Positions 33,876 through 42,806 of a stretch of 64,000 bases of DNA are shown here, piece after piece; position 1 is the first letter of the stretch; each line of letters begins with the position of its first letter. The notes beneath the pieces were generated by a model, which searched no databases, was not told the origin of the DNA, and saw only the letters and a list, made by a program, of their open reading frames with translations. The translations under genes and the position numbers were made by a program. Origin of the DNA: Sphingomonas sp. 1F27F7B (lineage in GTDB: Bacteria; Pseudomonadota; Alphaproteobacteria; Sphingomonadales; Sphingomonadaceae); the NCBI RefSeq assembly GCF_005503355.1, contig NZ_SCMK01000006.1, positions 62,001 to 126,000 on the forward strand. The letters run 5' to 3'.

Positions 33876-34817
33876 GTGCTGATGCTCTCGCGCACCGCCG
33901 CCGCGCTCTACTGGCTCGGCCGCTATCTCGAACGGGCCGACTTCATCGCCAGGCTGGTCGAGGCGACCATCCGCCTCGATGCGCTCTCCGCCCGGCCCGC
34001 CGGCGAGGCGGCCTGGCAGAGCGCCCTCGCCGTCACCTATACCGACCAGGCCTTCGCCGCGACCGGGCAGGAGATGACCCAGGCCCAGGTCGCCCGCTTC
34101 CTCACGCTCGACGACGGCCATCCCGGCTCGATCGTGCGCTGCCTCGACATGGCACGCAACAATGCCCGCGCCGTGCGGACGGCGCTCACGCGCGAGGCCT
34201 GGACCGCGATCAACCGCGCCTGGCTGCTTTCGCAAAACCGTCAGGCCACCGGGGGAGCCACCGCGACGCTCACGCTGCTGGAGCAGGTCAAGGGCGAAAC
34301 CCGCGGCTTCGAAGGCGCGATCCACCGGATGATGCGCAACGAGGCGACCTTGCTCATCCAGCTCGGGGCGGCGATCGAGCGGGCGGACAACACCGCGCGG
34401 CTGGTCGACGTCAAATATCACCTGCTCCTTCCGGAGGACGAGAGGGTCGGCGGCGTGGTCGATCGCGACCAGTGGAACACGATCCTCCAGACCGTGTCGG
34501 CGGTGAATGCCTATCGCTGGCTCTACAATGATGGGCTCCGGCCGGCCAATGTGATCGATCTGCTGATCAGCCGCGCCGAGCTGCCGCGCAGCCTGGCGGC
34601 CTGTGTGGAGGAAGTGGTTGCGCTGCTCAACGCGCTCGCCAAGCGCACCGGACTCCAGGGCGAGGCGGACCGCATGGCCCGCGCCCGCCTGGCGCGGATG
34701 CAGAAGACGCGCACGCACGAGGTGATCGTGTCCGGCCTGCACGAGCATCTGGGGGCGTTCGTCCGCGAAAATGCGATGCTCGACGGAGCGATCGCCCGGC
34801 AATTCAGGTTCATCTGA
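33876..34817 (+). CDS. alpha-E domain protein (DUF403)
   Basis: A 313-residue, almost all-helical protein with the alpha-E signature: MLSRTAAALYWLGRYLERAD at the start, SIVRCLDMARNNARAVR, and IQLGAAIERADNTARLVDVK. Repeated Glu/Arg pairs (YLERAD, IERADN) define the domain. Its function is unknown; it co-occurs with the permuted ATP-grasp and transglutaminase-like proteins. GTG 33876 is taken because GGGGAGG lies 7 nt upstream; ATG 33882 is the alternative. Its TGA overlaps the next ATG (TGATG). Confidence 0.9.
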   Translation: MLMLSRTAAALYWLGRYLERADFIARLVEATIRLDALSARPAGEAAWQSALAVTYTDQAFAATGQEMTQAQVARFLTLDDGHPGSIVRCLDMARNNARAVRTALTREAWTAINRAWLLSQNRQATGGATATLTLLEQVKGETRGFEGAIHRMMRNEATLLIQLGAAIERADNTARLVDVKYHLLLPEDERVGGVVDRDQWNTILQTVSAVNAYRWLYNDGLRPANVIDLLISRAELPRSLAACVEEVVALLNALAKRTGLQGEADRMARARLARMQKTRTHEVIVSGLHEHLGAFVRENAMLDGAIARQFRFI

Positions 34818-35625
34818 TGCGCATCGCGATCGAGCACAGGACGCACTACCGGTTCAGCGAGCCCCAGGCGCGCATCGTCCAGATGCTGCGCCTCACCCCG
34901 TGCGACACCCAGGACCAGTCCGTGGTGAGCTGGCTGGTCGGCGTGGATTGCGATGCGCGCCTCCGCGACGCGAACGACGGCCTCGGCAACGCAGTGACGA
35001 TGCTCTATGCCGAGGGACCGATCGAGGCGCTCGATATCACGGTGACGGGCGAGGTGCTCACCAGCGAGGCGAGCGGCGTGGTGCGCGGCGCACGCGAACC
35101 GTTGCCGCCGCTCTTCTATCTGCGCCCCACCCCGCGCACCGGGAGGAGCGACGCGCTGTCCGCCTTCGCCGCGGACATCATCGGAGGCGGGGGCGACACG
35201 CTCGAGCAGCTCCACCGCCTCAACGCCGCGCTCCGTGCGCGCTTCCCCTGCTACCCGATCTGCCCGACACCGGCTGTACCGCCGCCCAGGCGTTCGAGGC
35301 AGGCAAGGCGAGCTCACGCGACGTCGCCCAGATGTTCATCGCCGCCGTGCGCGGGCTCGCGGTCCCGGCGCGCTACGTCTCGGGCTATCGTGCGGAGGAT
35401 GCCGCGCGTTCGGCCCCGCACGCCTGGGCCGAAGCCTGTATCGAGGGGCTGGGCTGGGTCGGCTTCGATCCCTCGACCGGGCTCAGCCCCGACGAAAGCT
35501 ATGTCCGCGTCGCGATCGGGCTCGACGCGAGCGGCGCCGCGGCCACCGGCGGCATGCGCATCGGGCCGGGGCAGGAGCAGCTGGCGATCGATGTGCAGGT
35601 CGGTCGGCTGGGAGCGGAGGAGTAA
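34817..35625 (+). pseudogene. transglutaminase-like gene with a frameshift
   Basis: The protein is split over two frames. The N-terminal transglutaminase-like domain (RIAIEHRTHYRFSEPQARIV to LNAALRARFPCYP) is in the frame of ATG 34817; from about 35255 the homology continues in the -1 frame (DLPDTGCTAAQAFEAG, VPARYVSGYRAED, APHAWAEACIEGLGWVGFDP) to a stop at 35625. A one-base loss from the C run near 35254-35256 would explain it. The usual catalytic Cys motif (GVCxDxAH) reads ASSRDVAQ, so Cys is Ser, while the His and Asp remain. Sequencing error could explain the shift but not the lost Cys. It overlaps the alpha-E stop. Confidence 0.8.
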
Positions 35626-35652
35626 GGGCTTCTCACCGGCGTCCCTAAATCC

Positions 35653-35679
35653 CGTCATCCCCGCGAAGGCGGGATGACG
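35653..35679. repeat. single CATCCCCGC-type palindrome between convergent genes
   Basis: CGTCATCCC and GGGATGACG frame a short GC core, giving a hairpin of at least 9 bp with a GAAG-containing loop. It lies between the convergent transglutaminase-like pseudogene and leucyltransferase gene, so it probably also ends transcription on both strands. It belongs to the family at 27706, 36874 and 47224. Confidence 0.8.
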
Positions 35680-35701
35680 AAATCCCAACGCTTGGCTTGG
35701 T

Positions 35702-36487
35702 TCAGGCGAAAGCAGCCGCGCTCTGCGTCATCGGCATCGAAACCGCCAGATCCTCGTCCTCCAGCACGGCCCAGCCATTGGGGCCGAGCACTTCGATCGG
35801 GCGATACCGCGTCTTGTACGCCATCCGATCGCTGCCCTTCACCCAATAGCCGAGATAGACATAGGGCAGGCCCGCCGCCTGGCTGCGCAGGATGTGCTCC
35901 ATGATGATGAAATTGCCCAGGCCCGGGCGGCCGTCGTCATCGGCGAGGAAGAAGCTGTAGATCATCGACAGGCCGTCGGCCTGCTGATCGGTGATGCAGG
36001 CGCCGACGAGCCGGCCGCGCGCGCCGTCCACCGAAGGCTCGCGATATTCGATCACATAGGAACTGACCGGCGACTGTTCGACCATGTCGGCATAGTCGTT
36101 CTCGTCCATCGCCGCCATGCCGCCGCCCGGATGGCGCGCCTTGAGATAGCGGTGGAGCAGCGTGAACTGCTCCTCGGTCGCCCAGGGCTTGCAGGCGGTG
36201 ATCTCCAGGTCCGAATGGCGCTTCAGCAGCTTGCGCTGGCTGGCATTGGGCCTGAATTCGTCGGCGACGACGCGGACCGAGACGCAGGCGGTGCAGCCCG
36301 CGCAGCTCGGCCGGTACGCGACCGACTGGCTGCGGCGAAAGCCGATCCGGCCCAACGCGTCGTTCAGCTCGCCCGCATGCAGTCCCGAAAGCTCGGTGAA
36401 GATCTTCCGCTCCTGCCGGCCCGGCAGATAGGGGCAGGGGGAAGGGCTGGTGACGAAGAACCGCGGAAAACGGGAAAGTGCAGTCAC
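35702..36487 (-). CDS. bpt: aspartate/glutamate leucyltransferase (arginyltransferase family)
   Basis: A 261-residue aminoacyl-tRNA-protein transferase of the Bpt/Ate1 family. The N-terminal Cys motif is [16 protein letters not shown], followed by helical segments and the GNAT-like C-terminal part: [20 protein letters not shown] and [19 protein letters not shown]. Bacterial Bpt adds Leu to N-terminal Asp or Glu and so marks proteins for ClpS/ClpAP. GTG 36487 is the likely start. Convergent with the ATP-grasp cluster. Confidence 0.92.
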   Translation of the reverse strand: MTALSRFPRFFVTSPSPCPYLPGRQERKIFTELSGLHAGELNDALGRIGFRRSQSVAYRPSCAGCTACVSVRVVADEFRPNASQRKLLKRHSDLEITACKPWATEEQFTLLHRYLKARHPGGGMAAMDENDYADMVEQSPVSSYVIEYREPSVDGARGRLVGACITDQQADGLSMIYSFFLADDDGRPGLGNFIIMEHILRSQAAGLPYVYLGYWVKGSDRMAYKTRYRPIEVLGPNGWAVLEDEDLAVSMPMTQSAAAFA

Positions 36488-36827
36488 CCTGATGCCCCTA
36501 TTCTCTGGCCGTTACGCTGACCCGACAGCGCTGAATATGCGGTGGTTCGGCAAGGATGAAAAGCGGCTTTACCATGAAAGAGGGTTAACGATTCACCAGT
36601 TTCGCGGAGAGCGCGGGCGTTAACCATCGGGCCGCGTAACACGCTGCCTGAAAAGGAGAATTTGTCCTGTGCGGTCATCATACCGGCTGCGGTGAATCGT
36701 GTGAATCCAGCGACGACTCAATTCGTCGCGCGTGCGATTCGTTTCATCGGGTCGGTGCGGAACAGAAGGAGTCCTGCGGAGTCGCGGGCGGTTTCGACGG
36801 ACAGGAAGGCGTTGGCCTCGTCCCGCC

Positions 36828-36848
36828 ATACTGAACTCGTTTCAGCAT
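36828..36848. repeat. second family of short palindromic repeat
   Basis: ATACTGAA (36828-36835) and TTCAGCAT (36841-36848) pair with one mismatch around a short CTCGT loop. The wording ctgaactcgtttcag is a familiar dispersed hairpin in sphingomonad intergenic DNA (general recollection, not checked). Only one copy was noticed in the window. Confidence 0.5.
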
Positions 36849-36873
36849 CCAGCGTGCGGCGGGGGCCAATAGC

Positions 36874-36956
36874 CGTCATCCCCGCGCGGGCGGGGATCCA
36901 GAGACATGGGCGATACGGCAGAGAAACCCTGGGTCCCCGCCTGCGCGGGGATGACG
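36874..36956. repeat. inverted pair of CATCCCCGC-type palindromic repeats
   Basis: Unit CGTCATCCCCGC...GGGGATCCAG starts at 36874; its mirror image ends GATGACG at 36956. The centre is ~28 bp and resembles the centre of the pair at 27706-27788 (ATGGGCGATACGG-like against GTATCGCCC), so the whole 83-bp element appears to have moved or been copied as one block. Confidence 0.85.
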
Positions 36957-37121
36957 AAACGGAGTATCTGCCCGGAGGGGATGGGTGCCAAACAAGTTCA
37001 GGGCGATGGGAGAGGGCCGGTGGCGTCGGCCCGCCGCCTTGCAAGGTAGGATTCCGCCTGCTCGATGCTGGCGGATGCAAACCGAGCCCTTCTCCCCCGT
37101 CGCCAATGCGCGCCGCCCGGA

Positions 37122-38366
37122 TCAGGCCAGCTCGACCAGCTGCACTTCGTACTGGGCGCGGCGCAGCGCGGTCATCAGCCGGTCCAGATGGTCGCGGTCG
37201 CGCGTCTCGCACTCCACGTCGAGGCTCAGGCCCTTGGCCGGCAGATTGGTGAAGATGCGCTGATGCGACAGCTCGAGGATGTTGACCGAGAGCTGCTCGA
37301 AGATCTGCGCCACCTTGTAGAGCGCGCCGGGCCGATCCTGCAGGCGGATGCGCAGCCGCGCCATCCGGCCCGAGCGGGCAAGGTCGCGCAGCAGCACATA
37401 AGCGAGCAGCCGCGGATCGATATTGCCGCCGCACAGCACGATCCCCACGGTCTTGCCCCTGAAGCGCTGGGGCTCGGCGAGCAGCGCGGCGAGGCCGGCG
37501 GCGCCGGCGCCCTCGACCACCGTCTTCTCGATCTGGAGCAGCAGGCTCACCGATTCCTCGAGGCGGCGCTCGCTCACCAGCACGATGTCGTCGACCAGCG
37601 CCTCGACCAGCTTGGCGGTGATGCCGCCCGGCTGCTTCACGGCGATGCCTTCGGCCAGCGTGTCGCCGGCGCAGGGCATGTCGGTGTGGTGGATGCGGTT
37701 GTACATCGACGGGTAGAGCTCGGCCTGGACGCCGACGACTTCGATGTCGCGCCCTTCCGACTTGGCCACGGTGGCGCAGCCCGAGATCAGGCCGCCGCCG
37801 CCGATCGGGATGATGAGCGTGTCGATGTCCGGCACATCCTCGATCATCTCGAGCGCCACGGTGCCCTGGCCGGCGATGATGCGCGGATCGTCGAAGGGAT
37901 GGACGAAGGTGAAGCCGTGCTCGGCTTCCAGCTTGCGGGAATGCGCATAGGCGGCGTCGAACGTCTCGCCTTCCAGGATCACGTCGGCGCCGTGATGCTC
38001 GGTCTGCGTCACTTTCACGATCGGGGTGTTCTTCGGCATCACGATCGTGCTCGGGATGCCGAGCCGGGTGGCGTGATAGGCGAGGCCCTGAGCATGGTTG
38101 CCGGCCGATGCGGCGATCACGCCCTTGGCGCGTGCCGCCTCGTCCAGCTGGAGCAGCGTGTTGAGCGCGCCGCGCTCCTTGTAGGCGGCAGTGAACTGCA
38201 GGTTCTCGAACTTGAGATAGACCGTCGCGCCGGTCAGATCCGACAGCGTCTTGCTGACCAGCGTCGGCGTCCGCACGATCTGGCCCATGATGCGCACCTG
38301 CGCTGCACGGACGTCGTCGATCGATACGGAGAGCGGCTGGGTCGCCGGGACTGTCTTGCTGGCCAT
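37122..38366 (-). CDS. ilvA: threonine ammonia-lyase (threonine dehydratase)
   Basis: A 414-residue PLP enzyme. The PLP Lys is in QFTAAYKERGALN, the phosphate loop is in PIGGGGLISG, and SAGNHAQGLAYHA is the substrate Asn loop. Residues ~330-414 form one ACT-type domain (RLRIRLQDRPGALYKVAQIF). The length and single regulatory domain resemble the short catabolic or CTN-type enzymes more than E. coli IlvA (514 residues). It makes 2-oxobutyrate from threonine for isoleucine synthesis or catabolism. No other ilv genes are nearby. Confidence 0.92.
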   Translation of the reverse strand: MASKTVPATQPLSVSIDDVRAAQVRIMGQIVRTPTLVSKTLSDLTGATVYLKFENLQFTAAYKERGALNTLLQLDEAARAKGVIAASAGNHAQGLAYHATRLGIPSTIVMPKNTPIVKVTQTEHHGADVILEGETFDAAYAHSRKLEAEHGFTFVHPFDDPRIIAGQGTVALEMIEDVPDIDTLIIPIGGGGLISGCATVAKSEGRDIEVVGVQAELYPSMYNRIHHTDMPCAGDTLAEGIAVKQPGGITAKLVEALVDDIVLVSERRLEESVSLLLQIEKTVVEGAGAAGLAALLAEPQRFRGKTVGIVLCGGNIDPRLLAYVLLRDLARSGRMARLRIRLQDRPGALYKVAQIFEQLSVNILELSHQRIFTNLPAKGLSLDVECETRDRDHLDRLMTALRRAQYEVQLVELA

Positions 38367-38479
38367 GATTCCGCTCGCCTAGACCATCTGGAGGCGGGGG
38401 GAAACCACGCTTCTGCGATGAAGGCCATGTTCGTCGGGCATGAAGGCGCCGTATCTGGCGTGCGGGGAGAACAGGCCCT

Positions 38480-40147
38480 ATGCCCTGGCCCATGCTGAAG
38501 CGCCTCCTGCGGCTGTTCGCCGCGCTCGCCCTCCTCCTAGCACCCGCCGCCGCCATGGCGGACGGGCTGATCGACAACGTCAACGGCATGACGCTGGACG
38601 AGAAGGGCGACGTGGTCCGCTTCAACGGCATATTGTTCAACCGCGAGGGCCAGGTCACGGCCCTGCTCACTCGCGAGCACAAGCGCCCCAAGAAAGTCGA
38701 GTGGAAGCTCGACATGGGCGGCAAGACGCTGCTCCCGGGCATGATCGACGGGCATGGCCATGTGATGGGGCTGGGCGCGCAGCTGCTGCTGCTCGATCTC
38801 TCGGCCACCACGTCGCTCGACGAGGCGCTGGCGAAGATCAAGGCCTATGCCGATGCCAATCCCACCAAGTGGATCATCGGCCGCGGCTGGAACCAGGAGA
38901 CCTGGAAGCTCGGCCGCTTCCCCACCGCGGCGGAGCTCGACCGCGCGGTGTCCGACCGGCCGGCCTGGCTCCAGCGAGTCGACGGCCATGCCGCCTGGGC
39001 GAACAGCCGCGCGCTGCAAGTCGCCGGCGTCACCGCCGCGACCAAGGATCCGGCCGGCGGGCGTATCGAGCGCGATGCCAAGGGCGTGCCCTCGGGCGTG
39101 TTCGTCGACGGCGCCACTGCGCTCATCGACAAGTTCGTGCCCCGGCAGACCCCGCGCGAGCGCAATGCCGCCTTCCTCGCCGCGCAGGACCGGCTGCTGT
39201 CGCTCGGTATCACCGCCACCGCCGACATGGGCACCAGCGTCGACGACTGGCTCACCTATCGCCGCATGGCGGACCTGGGCCAGCTGCGGATCCGCATCAT
39301 GAGCTATGCCAGCGGCGTCGAGACCGCGCTGGCAGTGGCGGGGCAGGGGCCGACGCCCTGGCTCTATGGCGACAAGCTGCGCATGGGCGGGATCAAGCTC
39401 TACGCCGATGGCGCGCTGGGCAGTCGCGGCGCGTGGCTCAAGGCCGCGTATAGCGATGCGCCGGGCGAGAAGGGACTGGGCTTCCTAACCGACGACCAGC
39501 TCCTCAACATGATGACGCGCGGCGCGATGGACGGTTTCCAGATCGCGGTCCACGCGATCGGCGACCGTGCCAACCAGCAGGTGCTCGACGCGGTCGAGGT
39601 GTTGTCGGACACCTATAAGGACGATCGCCGCTGGCGGATCGAGCATGCCCAGATCGTCGATCCCAAGGATCTGCCGCGCTTCGCCAAGCTGGGCGTGATC
39701 GCGTCGATGCAGCCGGTCCACCAGACCAGCGACATGAAGATGGCCGAGGCCCGGCTGGGGCCCGACCGGCTGGCCGGCGCCTATGCCTGGAAGACGATGC
39801 TCCGGGACGGCACGCGCATCGCCTTCGGCTCCGACTATCCGGTCGAGAGCCCCGATCCCTGGGCGGGCTGGGCGGTGGCGTTCACGCGCACCGATGCCAA
39901 TGGCCAGCCCTTTGGCGGCTGGCGGGTCGAAGAGGCGGTGACGCGCGAGCAGGGCTGGGCGGGCTTCACCACCGGCGCGGCCTGGGCCGGCTTTGCCGAG
40001 AAGCAGATCGGCCGCCTCGCGCCGGGCATGCGCGCCGACTTCATCATCGTCGACCGCGATCCCCTGCTCGCCTCCCCCGCGGATCTGCGCGGCACGCAGG
40101 TGCTCGAGACCTGGGTGGGCGGCGCGCGGGTCTTCGTGAAGAAATAG
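38480..40147 (+). CDS. exported YtcJ-like amidohydrolase
   Basis: A 555-residue amidohydrolase-3 family protein with a signal peptide (LRLFAALALLLAPAAAMA). Metal motifs: LLPGMIDGHGHVMGLG (HxH), GIKLYADGALGSRGAW with the bridging Lys, AVHAIGDRANQ, RIEHAQIV and AFGSDYPVESPDPW. Members hydrolyse N-acyl or formamide bonds; the substrate is unknown. GGGGAGAA lies 8 nt before ATG 38480. The HPP gene follows after 8 nt, probably in the same transcript. Confidence 0.88.
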   Translation: MPWPMLKRLLRLFAALALLLAPAAAMADGLIDNVNGMTLDEKGDVVRFNGILFNREGQVTALLTREHKRPKKVEWKLDMGGKTLLPGMIDGHGHVMGLGAQLLLLDLSATTSLDEALAKIKAYADANPTKWIIGRGWNQETWKLGRFPTAAELDRAVSDRPAWLQRVDGHAAWANSRALQVAGVTAATKDPAGGRIERDAKGVPSGVFVDGATALIDKFVPRQTPRERNAAFLAAQDRLLSLGITATADMGTSVDDWLTYRRMADLGQLRIRIMSYASGVETALAVAGQGPTPWLYGDKLRMGGIKLYADGALGSRGAWLKAAYSDAPGEKGLGFLTDDQLLNMMTRGAMDGFQIAVHAIGDRANQQVLDAVEVLSDTYKDDRRWRIEHAQIVDPKDLPRFAKLGVIASMQPVHQTSDMKMAEARLGPDRLAGAYAWKTMLRDGTRIAFGSDYPVESPDPWAGWAVAFTRTDANGQPFGGWRVEEAVTREQGWAGFTTGAAWAGFAEKQIGRLAPGMRADFIIVDRDPLLASPADLRGTQVLETWVGGARVFVKK

Positions 40148-40155
40148 GCGGGCGG

Positions 40156-40842
40156 ATGCGGGTTGCGATCGGGCAGCTGGATCGACTGCTGCGCCTGCGC
40201 CAGCTTTCCGGCACCAATTGGCGGGAGCGTGCCGTCGCCGCGCTGGGGGCTTCGCTTGCCATTGGCGCGGCCGGGGCGATCAGCGCGCTGATCGTCGGCA
40301 GCCATGCGGCATTGCTGCTCGCCGCGCCGATCGGGGCGTCGGCGGTGATCCTGTTCGCGGTGCCGTCGAGCCCGCTCGGCCAGCCCTGGCCGGTGATCGG
40401 CGGCACGATCCTGTCGATCGCCTGCGGGATCCTGGCGACGCAGCTGCTCGGGCACGGCCCGATTGCCGCCGGCCTGGCGGTGGGCGGGTCGATCCTGGTC
40501 ATGTCGGCCACGCGCTCGCTGCACCCGCCCGGCGGCGGCTGCGCGCTCCTGGCCGTGCTCGGCGGCCCCGAGCTGCTCGCCAAGGGCTATTGGCTTGCGC
40601 TGGTGCCGGGCGGGCTCAACGCCGCATTGCTGGTGGTCGCCGGCCTGATCTTCCACCGCTTCTCGGGTCACAGCTACCCGCATCGCCCGGTGCCGGTGCC
40701 CGCCGATCCCCATATCCTGCCCGAGGATATCGATGCGGCGCTCGAGGCGGCGCATGAGAGCTTCGACGTGAGCCGCGAGGATCTCGCCGCGCTGCTCGAG
40801 GCGGCGGAACGTCACGCAGTGGCGCGGCGGCGGCGCAGATGA
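40156..40842 (+). CDS. HPP family membrane protein
   Basis: A 228-residue protein. Four membrane helices (about 27-48, 52-70, 78-95, 98-118 and a further one near 145-163) surround the HPP motif SLHPPGGGCALLAVLGG. The C-terminal ~60 residues are a charged cytoplasmic tail (DIDAALEAAHESFDVSREDL). HPP proteins are linked with nitrite transport in cyanobacteria and plastids; in proteobacteria the role is open. It is 8 nt after the amidohydrolase gene. Confidence 0.85.
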   Translation: MRVAIGQLDRLLRLRQLSGTNWRERAVAALGASLAIGAAGAISALIVGSHAALLLAAPIGASAVILFAVPSSPLGQPWPVIGGTILSIACGILATQLLGHGPIAAGLAVGGSILVMSATRSLHPPGGGCALLAVLGGPELLAKGYWLALVPGGLNAALLVVAGLIFHRFSGHSYPHRPVPVPADPHILPEDIDAALEAAHESFDVSREDLAALLEAAERHAVARRRRR

Positions 40843-40901
40843 GCGAAAGGCCGCGCTCCCTTCGGACCGCGGCCTCGCCAACCCCCGTTGAAATCACTGT
40901 G

Positions 40902-41615
40902 TCAGGCGACGGCCGAAATCGGCTCCTGGCCTTCGGCGCCGTCCGGCTCGCGCAGCACATAGCCGCGGCCCCAGACGGTCTCGATGTAATTCTCGCCCTC
41001 GCATGCCATGCTCAGCTTCTTGCGCAGCTTGCAGATGAACACGTCGATGATCTTGAGCTCGGGCTCGTCCATGCCGCCATACAGGTGGTTCAGGAACATT
41101 TCCTTGGTGAGCGTCGTGCCCTTGCGGAGCGAGAGCAGCTCCAGCATCGCATATTCCTTGCCGGTGAGGTGGACGCGGGCGCCGTCGACTTCGACCGTCT
41201 TCGCATCGAGGTTCACCGCCAGCTTGCCGGTGCGGATGACCGACTGGCTATGGCCCTTCGAGCGGCGGACGACCGCATGGATGCGCGCCACCAGCTCCTC
41301 GCGGTGGAAGGGCTTGGTGACATAGTCGTCGGCGCCGAAGCCGAACGAGCGCACCTTGGAATCCATCTCGTTGATGCCGGACAGGATCAGCACCGGCGTC
41401 TGCACGCGGGCGACACGAACCTTCTTCAGGACATCATATCCATGCATGTCGGGCAGGTTCAGATCGAGCAGGATGATGTCGTAGTCATAGAGCTTGGCCA
41501 GGTCCAAGCCCTCCTCGCCGAGGTCCGTCGTATAGACGTTGAACCCCTCGGTCGTGAGCATCAGCTCGATCGCCTTGGCAGTGCTCGGCTCGTCTTCGAT
41601 CAACAGCACGCGCAT
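40902..41615 (-). CDS. ctrA: CtrA cell-cycle response regulator
   Basis: A 237-residue OmpR/PhoB-type regulator nearly identical in layout to Caulobacter CtrA. The receiver starts [20 protein letters not shown], with phospho-acceptor Asp51 in [17 protein letters not shown] and Lys in [15 protein letters not shown]. The DNA-binding domain has [17 protein letters not shown], then [11 protein letters not shown] and [12 protein letters not shown]. It controls cell-cycle, motility or surface genes in alphaproteobacteria. ATG 41615 has AAGGGGA 8 nt upstream. The protein ends SAVA, not the Ala-Ala that ClpXP reads in Caulobacter. CpdR is at 13.3 kb. Confidence 0.97.
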   Translation of the reverse strand: MRVLLIEDEPSTAKAIELMLTTEGFNVYTTDLGEEGLDLAKLYDYDIILLDLNLPDMHGYDVLKKVRVARVQTPVLILSGINEMDSKVRSFGFGADDYVTKPFHREELVARIHAVVRRSKGHSQSVIRTGKLAVNLDAKTVEVDGARVHLTGKEYAMLELLSLRKGTTLTKEMFLNHLYGGMDEPELKIIDVFICKLRKKLSMACEGENYIETVWGRGYVLREPDGAEGQEPISAVA

Positions 41616-41679
41616 CGTCAAAGTCCCCTTGCCCGCAGGCTGCCTTGCCCCAATGAAAGGCATGCCTTGGAGCGATTCA

Positions 41680-41725
41680 TTAACCTAAGCGTGTCTGAAG
41701 GCAAAAGGTTAATTTCTCCCTAACC
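41680..41725. promoter_or_regulatory. candidate CtrA-binding sites upstream of ctrA
   Basis: TTAA-N7-CTAA followed by CC (41709-41725) differs by one base from the CtrA consensus TTAA-N7-TTAA. A half site TTAACC lies at 41680-41685. They are 65-110 bp upstream of the ctrA ATG, where autoregulation would act. The match is by eye against the published consensus. Confidence 0.5.
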
Positions 41726-41777
41726 GGCCTGAATCCACGAGTCGTAGGGAATCTACCTAAGCGGGGACTCAGATGCG

Positions 41778-42707
41778 TTACGGAGTCGAGTCATTTTGAT
41801 GGAATGCGCCGCAGCTCTTGCGAAGGCTCTCCGAGAGGAATTCGATCAATGCCTCCACCCGCGCGGGGCGCAACGTGCCCGGCGGCGTCAGCAAGTGGAT
41901 CGCTGCGGCGCTGGCCGACCAGTCCTCGAGAACCGCTTCCAGATTGCCCTTGGCGAGTTCGCCCCTGATCATGAAGTCGGGCAGGCGGGCGATGCCCAGG
42001 CCGGCGCGCAGCGCAGGGATCATCGCGTCGCCGCTGTCCGTGCGGATCGGTCCTTCCACACGCACCGCGGCTTCCTCGCCGCCCGCCTTGCGGAAGCGCC
42101 ACACATCGGGGTTGGATGTGTTGGTATAGACGAAGCACGCATGATGGGCGAGGTCGGCGGGGTGGCGCGGCCGGCCGACCCTGTCGAAATAGTCCGGCGA
42201 CGCGACGATGTGCATCACCACCGGCCCGAGACGGCGGGCACGCAGCGAACTGTCGGGCAGTTCGGCGATGCGCAGCGCGATGTCGATCCCTTCGCCGACG
42301 ATGTCGACGAACGCATCGGACAGGCGCAGCTCCACCTTGATGCCCGGATAGAGCTTCATGAAGTCGGCCAGCACCGGCGCCACGGCCTGGATGCCGAAGG
42401 TCAGCGGCGCGGCGACGCGGACCAGCCCGGCGGGTGCGCTGGCGGATTCGAACGCGGCTTCCTCCGCCGCCTGGCCCTCGCTCAGAATGCGCTGGGCATG
42501 TTCGGCGAGGCTGCGGCCACTGTCGGTGAGGGTCAGCCGGCGCGAGGTGCGGTGGAAGAGGGTAGTGCCGAGCTGCCCCTCCAGGCGCGTGATCGCCTTG
42601 GAGACAGTTGCCTTTGAAACGGCAAGGGCGTCGGCGGCGGCGCTGAACGAGCGGTGCTCCACCACCGCGGCGAAAACGGCCCAGGCCTCGAAGTCCGGTA
42701 GCTTCAT
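41778..42707 (-). CDS. LysR-family transcriptional regulator
   Basis: A 309-residue LysR protein. The winged helix-turn-helix is FAAVVEHRSFSAAADALAVS and KATVSKAITRLEGQLGTTLF, then the LysR effector domain with LVRVAAPLTFGIQAVAPVLA and VGEGIDIALRIAELPDSSLR. It is divergent from the pirin gene across a 99-bp gap with a dyad, the usual geometry of a LysR regulator and its target. No Cys pattern typical of OxyR is evident; the inducer is unknown. Confidence 0.92.
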   Translation of the reverse strand: MKLPDFEAWAVFAAVVEHRSFSAAADALAVSKATVSKAITRLEGQLGTTLFHRTSRRLTLTDSGRSLAEHAQRILSEGQAAEEAAFESASAPAGLVRVAAPLTFGIQAVAPVLADFMKLYPGIKVELRLSDAFVDIVGEGIDIALRIAELPDSSLRARRLGPVVMHIVASPDYFDRVGRPRHPADLAHHACFVYTNTSNPDVWRFRKAGGEEAAVRVEGPIRTDSGDAMIPALRAGLGIARLPDFMIRGELAKGNLEAVLEDWSASAAAIHLLTPPGTLRPARVEALIEFLSESLRKSCGAFHQNDSTP

Positions 42708-42723
42708 GCCGGATGCGTAACAC

Positions 42724-42749
42724 GGAAACGATCGGTTTCCAACGTTTCC
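42724..42749. promoter_or_regulatory. LysR-type operator between regulator and pirin gene
   Basis: GGAAAC-GATCG-GTTTCC (42724-42740) is a perfect 6-bp inverted repeat, and a third half site GTTTCC follows at 42744-42749. The cluster starts 17 bp from the LysR ATG and ends 58 bp before the pirin ATG, as expected for a shared control site of a LysR regulator. Confidence 0.6.
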
Positions 42750-42806
42750 ATTTACCGCGCGATCCGGCGGCCTATCTTCCTGTTCAACACAGGAGGTTCA
42801 GACCCC

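Larger units (their letters stand above)
36488..37121. other. 634-bp intergenic region with repeats and no convincing gene
   Basis: Upstream part (36580-36630): two GTTAAC palindromes, GGTTAAC (36583) and GTTAACC (36619), the latter extended to TTAACCAT, a CtrA-type half site; they flank the likely bpt promoter. Middle: a decayed hairpin repeat at 36828-36848. Then the inverted REP pair at 36874-36956. The last ~160 bp before ilvA's stop show nothing recognisable. Open frames across it are mostly translated repeats. Confidence 0.6.

Noticed and set aside
35250..35262. Programmed -1 frameshift in the transglutaminase-like gene
   Set aside because: There is no classical slippery heptamer or downstream structure, and the catalytic Cys is also missing; decay or error is simpler.
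36718..36882. A plausible-looking peptide ending KRIARATN on the minus strand
   Set aside because: Its only start lies inside a REP unit, there is no ribosome site, and the length is about 54 codons. It could be a gene remnant but cannot be supported.
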